From: a virus
IMG/VR virus record: IMGVR_UViG_3300042519_002218
Location: 1 to 38,966 of that record
Length of the DNA: 38,966 bases
Strand: one strand, 5' to 3'
Part shown: positions 7,317-19,900 of the stretch, one piece after another
Layout: every line of letters starts with the position of its first letter
Numbering within the stretch: the stretch's first letter is position 1
Translations under genes and position numbers: made by a program
Notes under the pieces: model-generated
Told to the model about the DNA's origin: nothing
The model's database searches: none
The model's input: the letters and a program-made list of their open reading frames with translations, nothing else

Positions 7317-8300
7317 TTAAACGATCGAAGACGTTACAGTGGGTGTACCCCAGGTATTGGAGAGATTGGTTGTTTCAGGTGGGTAGTATGTGACAATGGT
7401 GCAAGGTGCTGTGCCAGGTGTTGCACCAGTTGGTGCTGTGCCGCCCGATACTGGATCAGTACCGCCTGTGGGAGGTACGTTGGTATCAACTGCACTCCAA
7501 ATAGTTAAAATGTTCAATGAGGTGCTGTTGGCTGCTCTGGTCAAATACGTTGTAATGTTGTTGCTGGTGTATGGTGCTGTGTCAGCATATTGCTGATAAA
7601 CAACCTGATTAGCAGTTCCAGCAGTAAGACCGTCCCACCCCAGTGTTGAATTTAGAATAGCCGGTGCACCTGATCCACCAATTTTGGTTACTCCATTGTA
7701 TGCAGTACCTGCAATAGTGTGGCTGGTTCCTAGTCCGCTGATCCAAATAACACCAGACAGTGTGTTGGCCAAATCATTCCATTCAGGATCGCCAGTGGCG
7801 CCAGTTGATGTTTTAGAAGTTTGAACTCTGATCAATCCGCCAGCGTTGAAAAAATATTGTGCGGCTGCTGCACTTGACCAAGATACCAAGTTGTTGAACT
7901 GCATGTTCCAAGCAGCACCACCCGAACTGCCACGGCCTGCGGTGTAAGAGTTGGTGCCAGTCCAACCTGTAAATTGTGTTCCTACTGAAACAGCATTGTA
8001 GCGATTGTTGTAGATGTTGGTCAAGTCAGTGTTGACAGCGGCCAACACGTTGATAGTTTGTCCTGCACTAGGTGCTGATCTTGCAGTGATTGTGGTGTTT
8101 GTGTGTGCGCCCATGCTGGCAGTGCTGTTGACTAGACTGGCCCAGTTTGTGGCTGTAACAATACCGTTTGTACTCACAGTGGCCAACGCGGTTTGTCCGT
8201 ATGCTGTGTTTAGCGTTGCATTGAGATTGGCACCAACGTTGGTGCTTACAAAACCATTGTAATCTGCTGCCTGTATTAAGCCGCCACTTGAATATGTCAT
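7317..8300 (-). CDS. Putative tail fibre-like or minor virion protein
   Basis: The protein has 327 residues and starts MTYSSGGLIQAADYNGFVS. It is very rich in Thr, Asn, Ser, Gly and Ala and low in charged residues, typical of beta-rich virion surface proteins. A segment with YFFNAGGLIRVQTSKTS is the most family-like block; similar text occurs in structural proteins of environmental T4-like phages. Near the C-terminus is a Pro/Gly/Thr linker (PPTGGTDPVSGG) followed by a short tail. It is the last gene before the terminator. AGGA lies eight bases before the ATG. A role as fibre, fibre tip or decoration protein is inferred from composition and position. Confidence 0.7.
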   Translation of the reverse strand: MTYSSGGLIQAADYNGFVSTNVGANLNATLNTAYGQTALATVSTNGIVTATNWASLVNSTASMGAHTNTTITARSAPSAGQTINVLAAVNTDLTNIYNNRYNAVSVGTQFTGWTGTNSYTAGRGSSGGAAWNMQFNNLVSWSSAAAAQYFFNAGGLIRVQTSKTSTGATGDPEWNDLANTLSGVIWISGLGTSHTIAGTAYNGVTKIGGSGAPAILNSTLGWDGLTAGTANQVVYQQYADTAPYTSNNITTYLTRAANSTSLNILTIWSAVDTNVPPTGGTDPVSGGTAPTGATPGTAPCTIVTYYPPETTNLSNTWGTPTVTSSIV

Positions 8301-8313
8301 ATCTCGTTCCTAA

Positions 8314-10101
8314 TTATTTGATTGTCACAATCGCTTCGATCGTTCCCAATTCTGCTGTGTGTTTGTTTTCTAGTGAGCGACCAATCACATTAAATGCTGT
8401 GGCTTCTCCTACTTGGGCTGCTCTTGCAACACCTTCGCCAGCACTCACAAGTCGATCACCTTTGCGTACTATGCCCACACATTTTACAGGAACTCGACCA
8501 GTCATTGCAACCGCTGGATGAGTGTCATCTTCGCCGGCTCCGCCGTTCATTGTGTAGGCTGGTCTTGTACTTATCACGCCAAATACATTTTCGCTTAAAT
8601 CTACAGTAGATCGGGTAATTTCTTTAGTACCACCCAATTCCACAACTGTGCCAGGTTCCAACAGTTCGTCAGCAGCAAAACGTTCTGCAACGTCAGCGTA
8701 AAGTGCTGTGGTGGCAGTGGCAAACACACGGTTGAAGTAGTTACTACTAGATCCAATGTTGCCAATTGCGTTGGTACCAGTTTTCTCAATACCAATTGTA
8801 CTGACGTTGCCGGCAAAGAATGCAGTACCGGTTGTAAGCACCAGTACATTGGCCACGCCGCCGACGTCAAAGTTAACGTTACCGCCGGACACGCCAATGT
8901 TGCCTTCTGTGGTACCGTTGACAAATTTGGTAACGCTGACACCCAAACTCAATCCTGTGAGTTGTGATCCGTTGCCCAAGAAGAATGTACCTGCAATATT
9001 GGCCGCTGATGTAATGTTACCTGTAGAACTCACTTGACCAACAGTTCGCAAATTACCTGCTTGCACGTTGGCTGTGGCACTGAGTGTAGCACCTTGCATC
9101 AAACCAGCAGTGAGTACATTACCGCCGGTGATGTTACCAATTGCACTGACTTGTCCGCCAGTGGTCAAATTACCGCCTGAACTGTTGCCGGTTACACCCA
9201 ACGTTGTGCCTACTGTGGCAGCGTTGCCGATGGCAAAAACACCATTGGCACCGTATGCAGTGGCCACAATGTATGTTGTGCCGCTGACATTGGCTTGAAT
9301 GATTAAATTACCACCAGAGATATTGCTCTTGATGTTGGCGTCTGTGGTTGTGGTGTTGACGTTGAACACGTTGGCCGAGCCAACAAACAAACCAGTATTG
9401 GTTTGTACACGTAACACACCAGTTGTGGAAGTGTTTGTGTCAGTACGCATGAATTGACTACTGTCTAAGCTGTCCAACAACTGTGAGTTGGTAGCTGAAC
9501 CAGCAAATACAGCACCCGACACTGAAGAACTCAATGTCACGCCAGGGAAGATAGTCGGGAAGGCAGTGACCAATGCGGCTTCAGGTGTGAAACTTGCACC
9601 ATCGTAAACAATAGCCACACGCACGTTGTTTACATACAAACTGGTAATGTAACGTGTAGCACCAACGTTGTTTAAAATTGTTTCTGGAATAGCACCAGAC
9701 GTACCTTGTGCCTGAGAATATCCAGGGCCTACAACTAAGAATGACGCACCAGTGTAAACTTTCAACTGTTGATTTGTGGTATCGTACCACAAGTCACCTG
9801 TGACGTTGCTGGCAGGTTGACTAGCAGAAGCTGTGGCAGCACTGATGGTTTTAAATATGGAACCGTTGTAAACTTTGAGCAGGTTATTGGTTTTGTCCCA
9901 CCAAAGTTGTCCAGTTAGTGGCGATGCTGGGGCAGTGGTGTTTGATCCATTTTCCAACAAATGGATAAAGTTTTCGTCCAAAAATTCACCATATCCAGCG
10001 TAGTTTTTACCTACCAAGATCATTGAACTTGATGTGTTGATGGTACCATCACTGATGGTAGCAAAAACTGTGCCGTCGGTTAGATTGATTGTATATGCCA
10101 T
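8314..10101 (-). CDS. Tail fibre / virion structural protein with C-terminal fibre domain
   Basis: The protein has 595 residues. Near the N-terminus are two copies of a short beta motif: GQLWWDKTNNLLKVYNG and GDLWYDTTNQQLKVYTG. The middle (about 230-400) is a repetitive Gly/Asn/Thr region with units such as GNITGGN and GNLRTVGQVSSTGN, suggesting a trimeric beta-helical shaft. From about 465, ALYADVAERFAADELLEPGT leads into a C-terminal domain with GRVPVKCVG and VIGRSLEN, a domain common in fibre-like proteins of cyanophages and related phages. It probably takes part in host recognition. A perfect late-promoter box, TATAAATA, and an AGGA ribosome binding site precede it, so it can be transcribed separately from the upstream genes. 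Confidence 0.85.
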   Translation of the reverse strand: MAYTINLTDGTVFATISDGTINTSSSMILVGKNYAGYGEFLDENFIHLLENGSNTTAPASPLTGQLWWDKTNNLLKVYNGSIFKTISAATASASQPASNVTGDLWYDTTNQQLKVYTGASFLVVGPGYSQAQGTSGAIPETILNNVGATRYITSLYVNNVRVAIVYDGASFTPEAALVTAFPTIFPGVTLSSSVSGAVFAGSATNSQLLDSLDSSQFMRTDTNTSTTGVLRVQTNTGLFVGSANVFNVNTTTTDANIKSNISGGNLIIQANVSGTTYIVATAYGANGVFAIGNAATVGTTLGVTGNSSGGNLTTGGQVSAIGNITGGNVLTAGLMQGATLSATANVQAGNLRTVGQVSSTGNITSAANIAGTFFLGNGSQLTGLSLGVSVTKFVNGTTEGNIGVSGGNVNFDVGGVANVLVLTTGTAFFAGNVSTIGIEKTGTNAIGNIGSSSNYFNRVFATATTALYADVAERFAADELLEPGTVVELGGTKEITRSTVDLSENVFGVISTRPAYTMNGGAGEDDTHPAVAMTGRVPVKCVGIVRKGDRLVSAGEGVARAAQVGEATAFNVIGRSLENKHTAELGTIEAIVTIK

Positions 10102-10122
10102 GTCAAAGGTTCCTAGTTGCTA

Positions 10123-10130
10123 TATTTATA
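10123..10130 (-). promoter_or_regulatory. T4-type late promoter box TATAAATA
   Basis: The box is a perfect match to the T4 late promoter consensus. By T4 rules transcription would start near 10117, giving a 16-base leader that carries AGGA before the ATG at 10101. It overlaps the stop codon of the upstream gene. The gp55-like sigma factor at 37920 is its likely partner. Confidence 0.7.
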
Positions 10131-10734
10131 CAGCATTTATATTGCTCAGCGTCTGTATACGCAGGGTGTAATCAATTTGAATCTGACGATTCAAACTCTT
10201 TTGTACAGGGTGAAAAATCACATGGGTGATCAAGCGTAGATTGTCCACCGATCCATTCCATGTTTTTAACCCAAGTTCGTCAAACACAAATTCACCACTG
10301 AAATTGGTTGAATTGTCAAATGCTTGTTGTTCAGGCGGTTCGCCGTAGTCCAGTAAACATGTTACCAAGATATCGCTGTAAACATTGCCGCTGACATGCA
10401 ACGGGGTCATTTTGTTGTTTTCAGGATCGGTGTCCGCTGCAGAATTATCATCTACAACTTTAGCGTAAGTTTGATTGTACAAGTCAGCATTCTGGCCTGT
10501 GGTATTCGGGGGCAAATACGTAATAACACCAGTGGGGTCAACTGAACTGCCGCCGTTGCCAAACGCCATTTCGTAAATGTATCCAGTGTTACGATCACTC
10601 AGTGTTTGGGCCATGGCCAAACTGATATTTTCATAGTGGATTGCGTTCTTTTTATCCACAAGAACTTCACCAGTTTTAGGGTCATGTATTTTGACAAAAC
10701 CTTCAATTTTGCACAGACCTGGTTGAATAATCAT
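10126..10734 (-). CDS. Tail-associated structural protein of unknown role (conserved in T4-like environmental phages)
   Basis: The protein has 202 residues. After MIIQPGLCKIEGFVKIHDPK it has a helix (NISLAMAQTLSDR) and a Gly/Ser/Pro loop (FGNGGSSVDPTGVITYLPP). Then come a polar middle region and a C-terminal beta region ending in YTLRIQTL. This is a family I associate with structural regions of T4-like cyanophages and their relatives, but no biochemical role is known to me. It starts with an ATGA overlap with the 50-residue gene upstream. Its place after the giant wedge-type protein and before the fibre suggests a connector or baseplate-periphery role, comparable in position to T4 gp8-gp10. 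That role is inference. Confidence 0.75.
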   Translation of the reverse strand: MIIQPGLCKIEGFVKIHDPKTGEVLVDKKNAIHYENISLAMAQTLSDRNTGYIYEMAFGNGGSSVDPTGVITYLPPNTTGQNADLYNQTYAKVVDDNSAADTDPENNKMTPLHVSGNVYSDILVTCLLDYGEPPEQQAFDNSTNFSGEFVFDELGLKTWNGSVDNLRLITHVIFHPVQKSLNRQIQIDYTLRIQTLSNINAV

Positions 10735-10883
10735 GCTCGGCCCTCCACATAAGTTTTTTGTGTTTTTGGATCAAAAATCCTCATGTGTGCTTGCACACTG
10801 ATTGTGCCGGTCTCGTTGGGGCGTCGTGACTGTGGTGCAGTTTTTTGTGCTTCAGTTGCCTGTTTTGGTGCTGTGTTTGACAT
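10731..10883 (-). CDS. 50-residue protein preceding the 202-residue tail protein
   Basis: This short gene was read by hand: ATG at 10883, 50 codons and TGA at 10733-10731. The first half is polar and probably disordered (MSNTAPKQATEAQKTAP). The second half, MRIFDPKTQKTYVEGRA, resembles the start of the next protein, VKIHDPKTGEVLVDKKNA, so the two share a short I-x-DPKT-V motif. It fills almost the whole gap after the giant gene and overlaps the next gene by four bases (ATGA), which supports real translation. It may be a small accessory or a duplicated docking peptide of the tail. No homologue function is known to me. Confidence 0.65.
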   Translation of the reverse strand: MSNTAPKQATEAQKTAPQSRRPNETGTISVQAHMRIFDPKTQKTYVEGRA

Positions 10884-10890
10884 GGTCTTT

Positions 10891-10898
10891 TATTTATC
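10891..10898 (-). promoter_or_regulatory. Late-promoter-like box GATAAATA
   Basis: It matches TATAAATA at 7 of 8 positions and lies just after the stop of the giant gene. The predicted start of transcription would be only about two bases before the ATG at 10883, so the message would have almost no leader for that gene. Confidence 0.45.
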
Positions 10899-10902
10899 CG
10901 TG

Positions 10903-13900
10903 TTATCTGTCGCACAAAAACCTTGCGGCTATTGTGTCAGTTTCTTGTAATGCAACACCGTTGCTGGGATTGCCATCAGCTGGTTGATACCAACTCTTGC
11001 CGCGGCGTTGCAGTATGGTTACTTCGCTGCCGGCTGCAGGAGCAGGATATGTATCATCAACTATGAATTCAATGGCCAATGGGTCAAACAGCGAGACAAT
11101 ATAACGATATTCACTGGTTGCACTGGTATCACTGTAATTGTATTGGCGTACCCCGCCCACATACACTTCGATACTTTCTACGTACACAGTGCTAGAATCA
11201 CCAAAGTCTGCAATGTCAATGCTAGGAGCATAGAATACAGCAGTAGTTCCATCGCCCATGCCTGTATCTTTGACCACGTAATCTTGATATTGAACATTTA
11301 ACAAGTTTCCACGCCCAATATCGTACACGTCTGTACCAACCGCATGTGAATTTGCTGCGGTGCCGGCGGTGCCTCGCTGCAACCCAGAAATAGTGTTTGC
11401 AACCAGATCACGATATCTGTACATTATGCGTTCACCGTCAACAGTTATTAATCCAAAAACACCAGCAGGCAAATCTGGCTCACTCAACGCTGCTGCATTT
11501 TCTACATAAATGACATCAGCTGTGGCGCTGACTGTTTGCGTTACTTGTGTGGTAGTGGCCGCGGTCATTCTATAAGTGGCTTGTACGCCACGCATGTCTT
11601 GGAATATACGGAATGACACTGCCTCAGGCACAATAGAATTGGTAAATTCTGTGACTATCAATATTTGTGCTGGATTGATTGCACCTTGAGACAAGATTAA
11701 ATATCGACCTTGAATAGTGTAATCACTTCCTTCAAACAATCTAAAACCATCCAATGTGACCCACAATCTGCTGGCATCAATGTTTGTACGCAATAAATCA
11801 AAGTCATTGATAGGACTTGATGTACCAACTTCAAAAGCAAACTCACCAGGCAATGGTTGAGCAGGATCATTCAAAGTTGGACTGTCGTAATCAGTAGTAT
11901 CGTATGCTTGATAAGTGGTTACACCTGTTTCAACCGGGCCGGCAAAGGTCAGTGTCAATGCATTTTGCTCGCGTGTGTCATTCCAGGTAATAACCTGCAC
12001 AACATCACCAAGATTGAGTGTGCTAGAAATTTGTAAAGTAGATGTGAATAATGGAGCACTAGGATTGTATGCAAATTCACAATCTGCTATGGTGCTAACT
12101 GCAATTAGAATAACTACACCATCAGCTGGCACAGTTTCAAACACAACTTGTCGTCCAGGAGTATTACTTCCGTCCCAGTTTGTTACACTGTATGTTCCGT
12201 CTTCCGCACCAAATGATTGTTTTTGCAACACGCCATCTACATACACTTGAATATCGTTGGTAGCATCAATTGATGATTGCAAGAAACTTGTGCCCATACG
12301 CTGTGGCAACCCAAAACTGGCTGTGGTCCCATCACCAACCCATTCTATACAACTTGGGCCAAGTATTCTGTATCCATTGACCATGACTATCATGTTGGCT
12401 GGGTTGCTGAAAGTAGGTGCGTTTTCAATTTCTACAGCACTATTGTCAATAACTTCTTGGTCCACAATAAATGTTTCAATTACTGGAGTGCTCCAACTTT
12501 GATAAGTTGTGGGAACGAATTTTGCTACCAATTCTCCAGACCAAGTTGCTTCATCGTCAATCAAAGAGACTTCTGTAACACCGTCTTCAGTGATAGTAAT
12601 CGCACTTATTGAGTCATCAACAACACTGAGTATTTGGTAAGTGGGTCCAGTTAGTACACCACCCAAACTATAACCCGAAAATGTAACAGTTTGTCCCACG
12701 CTCAATGATGCTGTTGATCCCAACAACACAATGGCGTTGCCCAATGCTTGTGTATCAGTTACTATGATACTGTTTGCATCTCCTAATATCAGTACTGCTA
12801 CTTCATCGGTGGCTGAGATAGTGGCTGTGATTGAAACCAGACTACGAACAGAAGGAACAAACGGTATCCAATAATTTGTGTCAGTTAACAAGATACCAGG
12901 AGGCACTGTTTGAATGGCACGATAGTATGTGCCTTTGGGAGATCCAGTCATCAACCCCGATGCTGTGGTCAATGCCAACGGAGCAGTAGATCCTGCAATG
13001 TTTGTTATATAAAATTGCGTCCCATTGAGAATGCTTTGCACATAGTATTCCTGTCCCGCAACGATTCCTCCAAACACTGTGCCAGAGAACACAATTGGCT
13101 GCCCAATAGTCAACGCACTGGTATTGTTACAAGTAACCAGGTTATATACACTCACTGTGTTGGTCACTGCAAGTTGGTTGTTGTTGAACACAATATCAAT
13201 GGATTGATATGTATTGTTAACATTGTACACCTGGCTATTAGTATATGGTGTAACTTCGGGAATTGCCACTAACTCGCTGTTTACAAACACATAGACTTCT
13301 ACAATTTCTTTGTACCCAACTGGAACAATTATTGTGTTGTTATCTGCTATGACATCAGCACCTGTATAGTTGCCTTTGAACAACTGGCTACCGCCGCCAA
13401 TTTCGTAAACATCAATGCTGATAATAGCACCTGAATCAACGTTGTTGTCAATGGTAACTGTGCCTTCATCCCAATTAACTGTGTAATCAACGCCTTTGAC
13501 CAACACACGTCCAGTGGACAAATTAGACACAACTATGTTGAATGGATGATCCACAATACCGGCCCAGCTATAATCAAGTGTGATGCCTGGTTCAAATGTG
13601 TAACGAATTGTGCCAATTTGGAATCCATGTCCATCATTTTGCCAGTCTGCACCTGGACGAGTGTAGATACGCATGTCCAGTGTGTCATATTCTGAACCGT
13701 TGACTAGTTCTTCGGGTGCATGGCCTTCGTATGGGCCAATGAATTCACCGCCATCGACATTGATGTCACTGAATCGTTCACCAAGATATATGTCAGCAAA
13801 CTCACTTTGATAGTTGGCATCCAGTGTTTGTGTACCAGTGAAATAGTCACCCCAAACTTGTACTCCAGGGTAATCCACACCATCTACTAGCAATGGTAAT

Positions 13901-16900
13901 TCTAGGCCAAATTCATTGGCACCGGGTACATACAGACCCATGGTACGGTCAACACCAGTCAATCCAGTGGCTTGTGTGCTGCCTGGATATGTGTATGTGG
14001 CTGCATCGACTATTACCCAGTTTTCTAAATCAAAAGTTGGACCAACCACTGCACTACTGCCATCAGCATTTAATGCGGACCATACACGATTATTATAACG
14101 AACCAGGGTGCCGTTTTCGTAAGTGCCCTCACTGCTCCAGGTTTGAATAACAGTTTGGTATTGGAATCTATCGTATCTAAGCACTGTACGGAATTGGCGT
14201 ATCACATCATTTGTCATACGTGGATATGCCACTGCACCAGATCCGTTGCCACCAATGAATGTCACTGTGGGAGTAGAACGATATCCAGATCCACTGACTG
14301 TGACGTTTATGCCAACTACTTGTCCTTGGCCATTTAACACTGCAACAGCCTGAGCAAGAACTTCAGGAGCAGGATCATTGGGGTTGGGTGTAATTTCAAC
14401 CTCAGGCGGTTCAGTGTAACCTGATCCCCCAGCAATCAATGCCACAGAATCCAGTCTCAACAAATAGTTGCCGTACCATTGACTGTATGGCCACGATGCC
14501 CATACTGTTGAGTTGGCTGGTAAATCACTTAGGGTATTGGTTTCAGAATTGAATGCAGTACTCTGAGCATATGGTAACAAAATAGGACTAGTGAATCGAG
14601 GTACCTGCAGACTGGTATTGTAGTATGCTGGTAAATCAAAATCAGTCATGTCCCCAAACCATTGATCAAAACCATTGTATCGCAAGTTGAATTCTCTAAC
14701 TTGAACATGATATGGTTTGACTTCTTGGATGTAGTCTAATACAAACTCTTGATTGTCGCGGCTGTAATTCTGGAACTTGGTCAAACTACGAATTCTGTGT
14801 TCTACATCAATCAACGAAGTTTTAACCAACCATTCAGGTGCTGCAAATTCACTGAGCACAAAGTTAAACATCAATGTCAATTGACGATTGCGTTCAATTG
14901 CCAGCTCGTCAATGAACAATTCTTCATTGATAGCCTGTATGATTTTTCGTGTTTCAATCACGGGCTCTTGGTCAAAGTATTGTGCATCAAAAACTTCAAC
15001 ATCAAATCCAAAACGTCCCAATTGGTAATCCCATAGTTGTGCAGAAAACTCAATGGTACCATCCTGCAATCCCACACGTTCAAACCCTGTGGCACCACGT
15101 AGGTAAATTTCAAATTTACCGAGACTGTTGGCAGTGACTTTTACACTGCTGCCAACTGCAACATTCAATGTATCCAGTCCAGCAACATTAGGAACTTCAG
15201 CAATGATTTTGCTGCTACTATTGTATCCTGGTCGATACCAATCAACATAACTCCAGTATTGTGTGGTGTCATAATTTTGTACTTGAGTCAATTGTAATAC
15301 TCTCACAATACCGTCAACAGTGACTCTTTCTTCAACTGTGTAAATTGTCCACAATCCTTTATTTCTAGAATCAGTAACAACCAGGTATTTGTAACCCAGT
15401 GACACTGCATAAATGTTTTGAAACTCTAAAATTTCTAAGTTTTCAACTCGTTTATTCCACTCACCTGATCCTGCTGACGGTTCAGGTTCACTGCTGTTTA
15501 ACAATACAAATTGACGATTCTCTGCAATAGAAAATCTTGCTAATACAGAATTGGCACGAGTTAAATAATTTTTTAACGCTGCAAATCTGTCCACAAACAT
15601 GCTTTGGCGTGGGCGGAACTGTACTCCATATCGTTCTGCCACTCCAAGATTGATGTCAGGTACCAAACTTCCATTGGTATCAACACCGCAGAAACTGTCT
15701 TGCATTTTGCGGTATAAGTTTTTGCTGATGAATGCATCTTCGCGGTCTTGCGCGACTAATTCGTATTCAACGTGAACGTTGTCGTCGGTTAATTCTTTGT
15801 CAAATTCAATGCTGATAATAGTGTCTTGTGCATTGATATAATCTCCAGCATTATACAACGCAATGGTGCTGGCATCAATGGGTGCCAAATAAGTTATGCC
15901 AGACGCTCTAGGATTTTCAATGTAGTTGGCCACTGTGCTAACTGGCAAAGTTTTGCCTTTTTGTGTGGCAGTGGCAGTTATCCCACGCACCCAGAAGTAG
16001 TATTCAGTGTTGAAAATACCATTGTCACTGAGCACGGTGTTTATTACATAACTATCAATGCTGTAAGGAGTGCCCTCACCTGTGTAGTCTGCAGGAGGTG
16101 TTGCGCTTACAATCCATTGATAAACGTCTACTCGACTACCTGGGAATATTTGTCCCCAACGGCGACTTGCATACACAATATCATCTTGATTGGGATCAAT
16201 AAATCGCACTGAACTAGTATCCCACCATGTTTCACCAACACGACTTTGTCCCCAAGTAGTTCCACGTATTCCAACTGGACCAACATTGTAACTAGCAGGA
16301 TCAACAGCACCAATGTAATCTAAGTTTTGTCTGGCTGCACCAAGAATCTTGCCTTGCAACGGATTGAAGAAATCATAATACTGTGTGGTGGCCGATGTGA
16401 GTCTGTCATAAGAGTAAACAGAGTTCAGCAACCTCACGTCTACCACAGGTTTTTGTTCACGCAACACAGTCCACGAAGGAGTGCGAGTTTCGTTAGTGCT
16501 TACAAAAACTCGTCCATAATTTGCAGTAAGTGTGCTGTCTTCAAATTCATTACCTGGTGCACCTGTGAACAACACGCCATCGGTGTAGTTTACTGCTGTA
16601 CCATACTGGTCATATGACACCACATCAGGATTGTCAATTTGTTGACCAAACACAAATTTGTCTGGGTTGCTGACCGATGGGGTAGCACTGGCCAACAGAT
16701 CGTAGGTATAAACTGCACCACTTTGTATGGTCTGATCAAAGAAGTCTGTGGCGTCCTCGTCAAACACTGTGTTGTTAAGATCAAAAATTGTGATCAAGTA
16801 CAATGTACCGCGTGGTGCACCAACCACTAGATTTATAGCACTGTCTTCTATGCTGAGACTGCTGCCAAAACCAGCATAGTCTGCAGGATATGGACTCTTG

Positions 16901-19900
16901 ATTGTTTGTGTAAACACATAAGTTTCAAACCCAAGGTCGGCAAATGTGGTGCCAACGCTGCCTGGTGCAATATTTAATTTATCTCCCACTGGTGCTGCTG
17001 CTGAGTTCTGAACTGCAATGGTTAGATATCCATCAATGTCAACTGTGGCTTGTACATTGGGCACATCTATATTAATCTGTGCGGCCAACGCACGTACTTT
17101 TGCACTTGCAATTACCAAAGTTGTTGTGATTGCTGTCCAATACGAAGTGTTAGACAACGCAATACCTGCAGGTACATTTTGCAAACTTGAATATACTGTG
17201 GTTATTGCAGTGGCGGCACTGTAGTTGTACACCACAGTATCTGTTGCATAAGATGCAGTATTGCTCCACGCACTGGGAACTACAACATCTTGGTTGTTGA
17301 TTCTAATGGTATTGCCATTGGTTAAATTAGCATTGGCCACTGTAGCAGTAGTAATTCCATATGCACGACTTTGATTGATATGTCGTTCAACCACTCCACC
17401 TTTTAGTTGTTGTAAACTGCTGTTTGGTGCACCAACATACAAACTGCAATTATAACTGCACAGATCTGTAGCATACCCAAAGTTAGAGAATTCTTCTACT
17501 GTGTTTTGGGCTACTGCTTGTACAAATTGAAAACCATTGGTTTCAATTTCGATGATGTCGCCCACTTGCAAGTTACCAAGTATGGTAACAGTATTGCCAC
17601 TCACAGAGAATGTGTCAGTTTCGTCAGGTGCCGCACTTGATTCGTTCACAAAGAAACTGTCATTGACCAGTACACTGACCGGTTCAGCAACTGCACCCAA
17701 CACTGTGAACGACACAGTTGATCCTTCAGTTCCGTAGAAGAATCGTTGTACGTCACGATCAAACACATACACTGAGCCTGCTTCAGTCTTGCCAGAATTT
17801 GTGTCGTACGGTGCACCAATCAACACCTGTCGACCATCAGTGCTGGTGCTAACACTGTGTCCAAACCTATCGCCTGCTTGAGATCCTGCGTAGGTGATGG
17901 TTCCTGAATATTCAAAATAACCTTCAGCACGTACAAGAATACTTGCACCTGCAGGTGGGTTGGATGCTGCTGCAAACGTCACATCATATGTGGAGTTGTT
18001 GAATGTGTAATCAATATTGGGACGTTGTAATACTCCATCAACCAGCAAGGTAAAACTGTAAATGTTATCAGCACTGAACAAGTATTGATTCAATGAGAAT
18101 GTGGTTTCCAATACAGTCGGCGTGTAGGCTGTAGAAAACCCAGTAACTGTGCCACCCGTACCAATGCTGGTAACTGTGAGGGTAATGTTGCCATTGACTA
18201 CGGCTCCGCCAAAACTGGCGGCACTGAGAGTAATGGTGTCAGACACTGCGTAGTTTGTACCTAGCGTGGTAACAGAAACAAGACCTTTGCCGGCTGCTGG
18301 TTGTCCAACTTCATTGCGTTGATACACCACAGTAAACTTGGCTCCTGTGCCTGACGCCGAAGTTGCTGATTGACTTACATTGTAAGTTGCTTGATAATCA
18401 AGAATCTTACGACTGGTTCTAATAATTTCAACAGCATTGCCTGCTGCAGGGGGTGTAGTAAACACAACCATAGTAAATGAGTTTACAACTGTGTAGTCTG
18501 TGCCTAAAATTTGTTCGTCGCCATCGACGCTGACAGTTAGTTGTGTGTCTGCATCAATTTTAATTACATCACCAATGAAATAATTAGTAGTTGCTCCGTC
18601 GCCAACTGCTTTGAGATTTTGTAATTGCCAGTCCACTCGTCCAAATGCATACACCGCATTTGCACCAGGTGCACCAACATACATCCAGCGTTCATCCTGG
18701 CTGATTGCCACGCTGTATCCAAATTCTTCAGCAGCAGTGGTAGACCCTGGGCTGGTCAGTAATTGCCATTGTCCATAAGGAATATTTCCCGGTGCTGCCA
18801 GTTGCGGATCTCTGTAGATGACCACAGCATAACCATTGTCTACTGCGCCAGTTGATCCCAAACTGCCTGGTGCTCCTGCCACTGCCCAGGTTTGATTACC
18901 AAAATCCACGCTGGTGCCATAGCCACGAGCAGCAGCTTCTCCATTGTATGATCCACCGCTAACATCCAATACATCTAAACTTAGTACAGCGTCACTGGGT
19001 GCCAAAGCACTGACTGGTGTGTATATGTTGCTGTCGCTCTTGACATACACATACACACCACCACGACGTGGTAAGTTGGTCAATGGATATGGTGTCCAAT
19101 ATGCAGTATTATAGATACTGATACCTTGTGGCACTGGTGCAGGTGCATAGAAAAATTCTGTTTGCAACGGATCACTTACATACACAATTGAAAATTCAAC
19201 ATACTCATTGGCAATGGTCCATTGTGTGGCACCTGCTGGGAATCGATATCTTGGACTGCCGACCAGGGCAGCATATCGGTTTCGTGCTTGTGCTATTGAA
19301 CTGCCGTATTGTTCGCCTTGATCAACTTCGTCAGGACTCAATCCTAATAATTCAGCGAATACTTCTTGTTTTTCAAGCACACTCCACAATCCGCTACCGT
19401 TGTCGTCTACCCAAACTTTGGCACCTGGTTCAATTGTATTGGCATAAGGAAGATTCAATATGTCACTGGCTTGTGCAACACGTTGCGTTTGCAAAGTAAA
19501 GCCCAGTCCTGTACCGTTGACCACAGTGCGGTCACCAGTGAAACTAAATGCAACAGTAATTGTATCAAGACTTACCACACTGAGTACAGTGTACACACCA
19601 TCAACTTCAGTGTCAAAAAATCGTATGACCAATTTGTCGTTGACTGCGAGCCCGTGCTGTCCGGAGAATATAACCAAACTGGTTCCATCCAAATTATCAC
19701 AAACGTGATTGATAGTGCCTGGTACTGATTGAGTTCTATAGATTGCCCAGTCGTATGCATTGATTTTTGCTACCCATACATTTGTACCAACACCAATTGA
19801 ATTGATGTTTGCAGCCAAGCTGTCAGTGTTGTCAATGTCAAACACTGTGATATCTACATCATTGAGATTTACATATCCTGCTGTGGGCAATGCAATGTCT

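Noticed and set aside
10134-10141. A second late-like box TATAAATG on the minus strand
   Set aside because: It lies in the last codons of the 202-residue gene (encoding NINAV), lacks the final A, and the perfect TATAAATA is a few bases further on.
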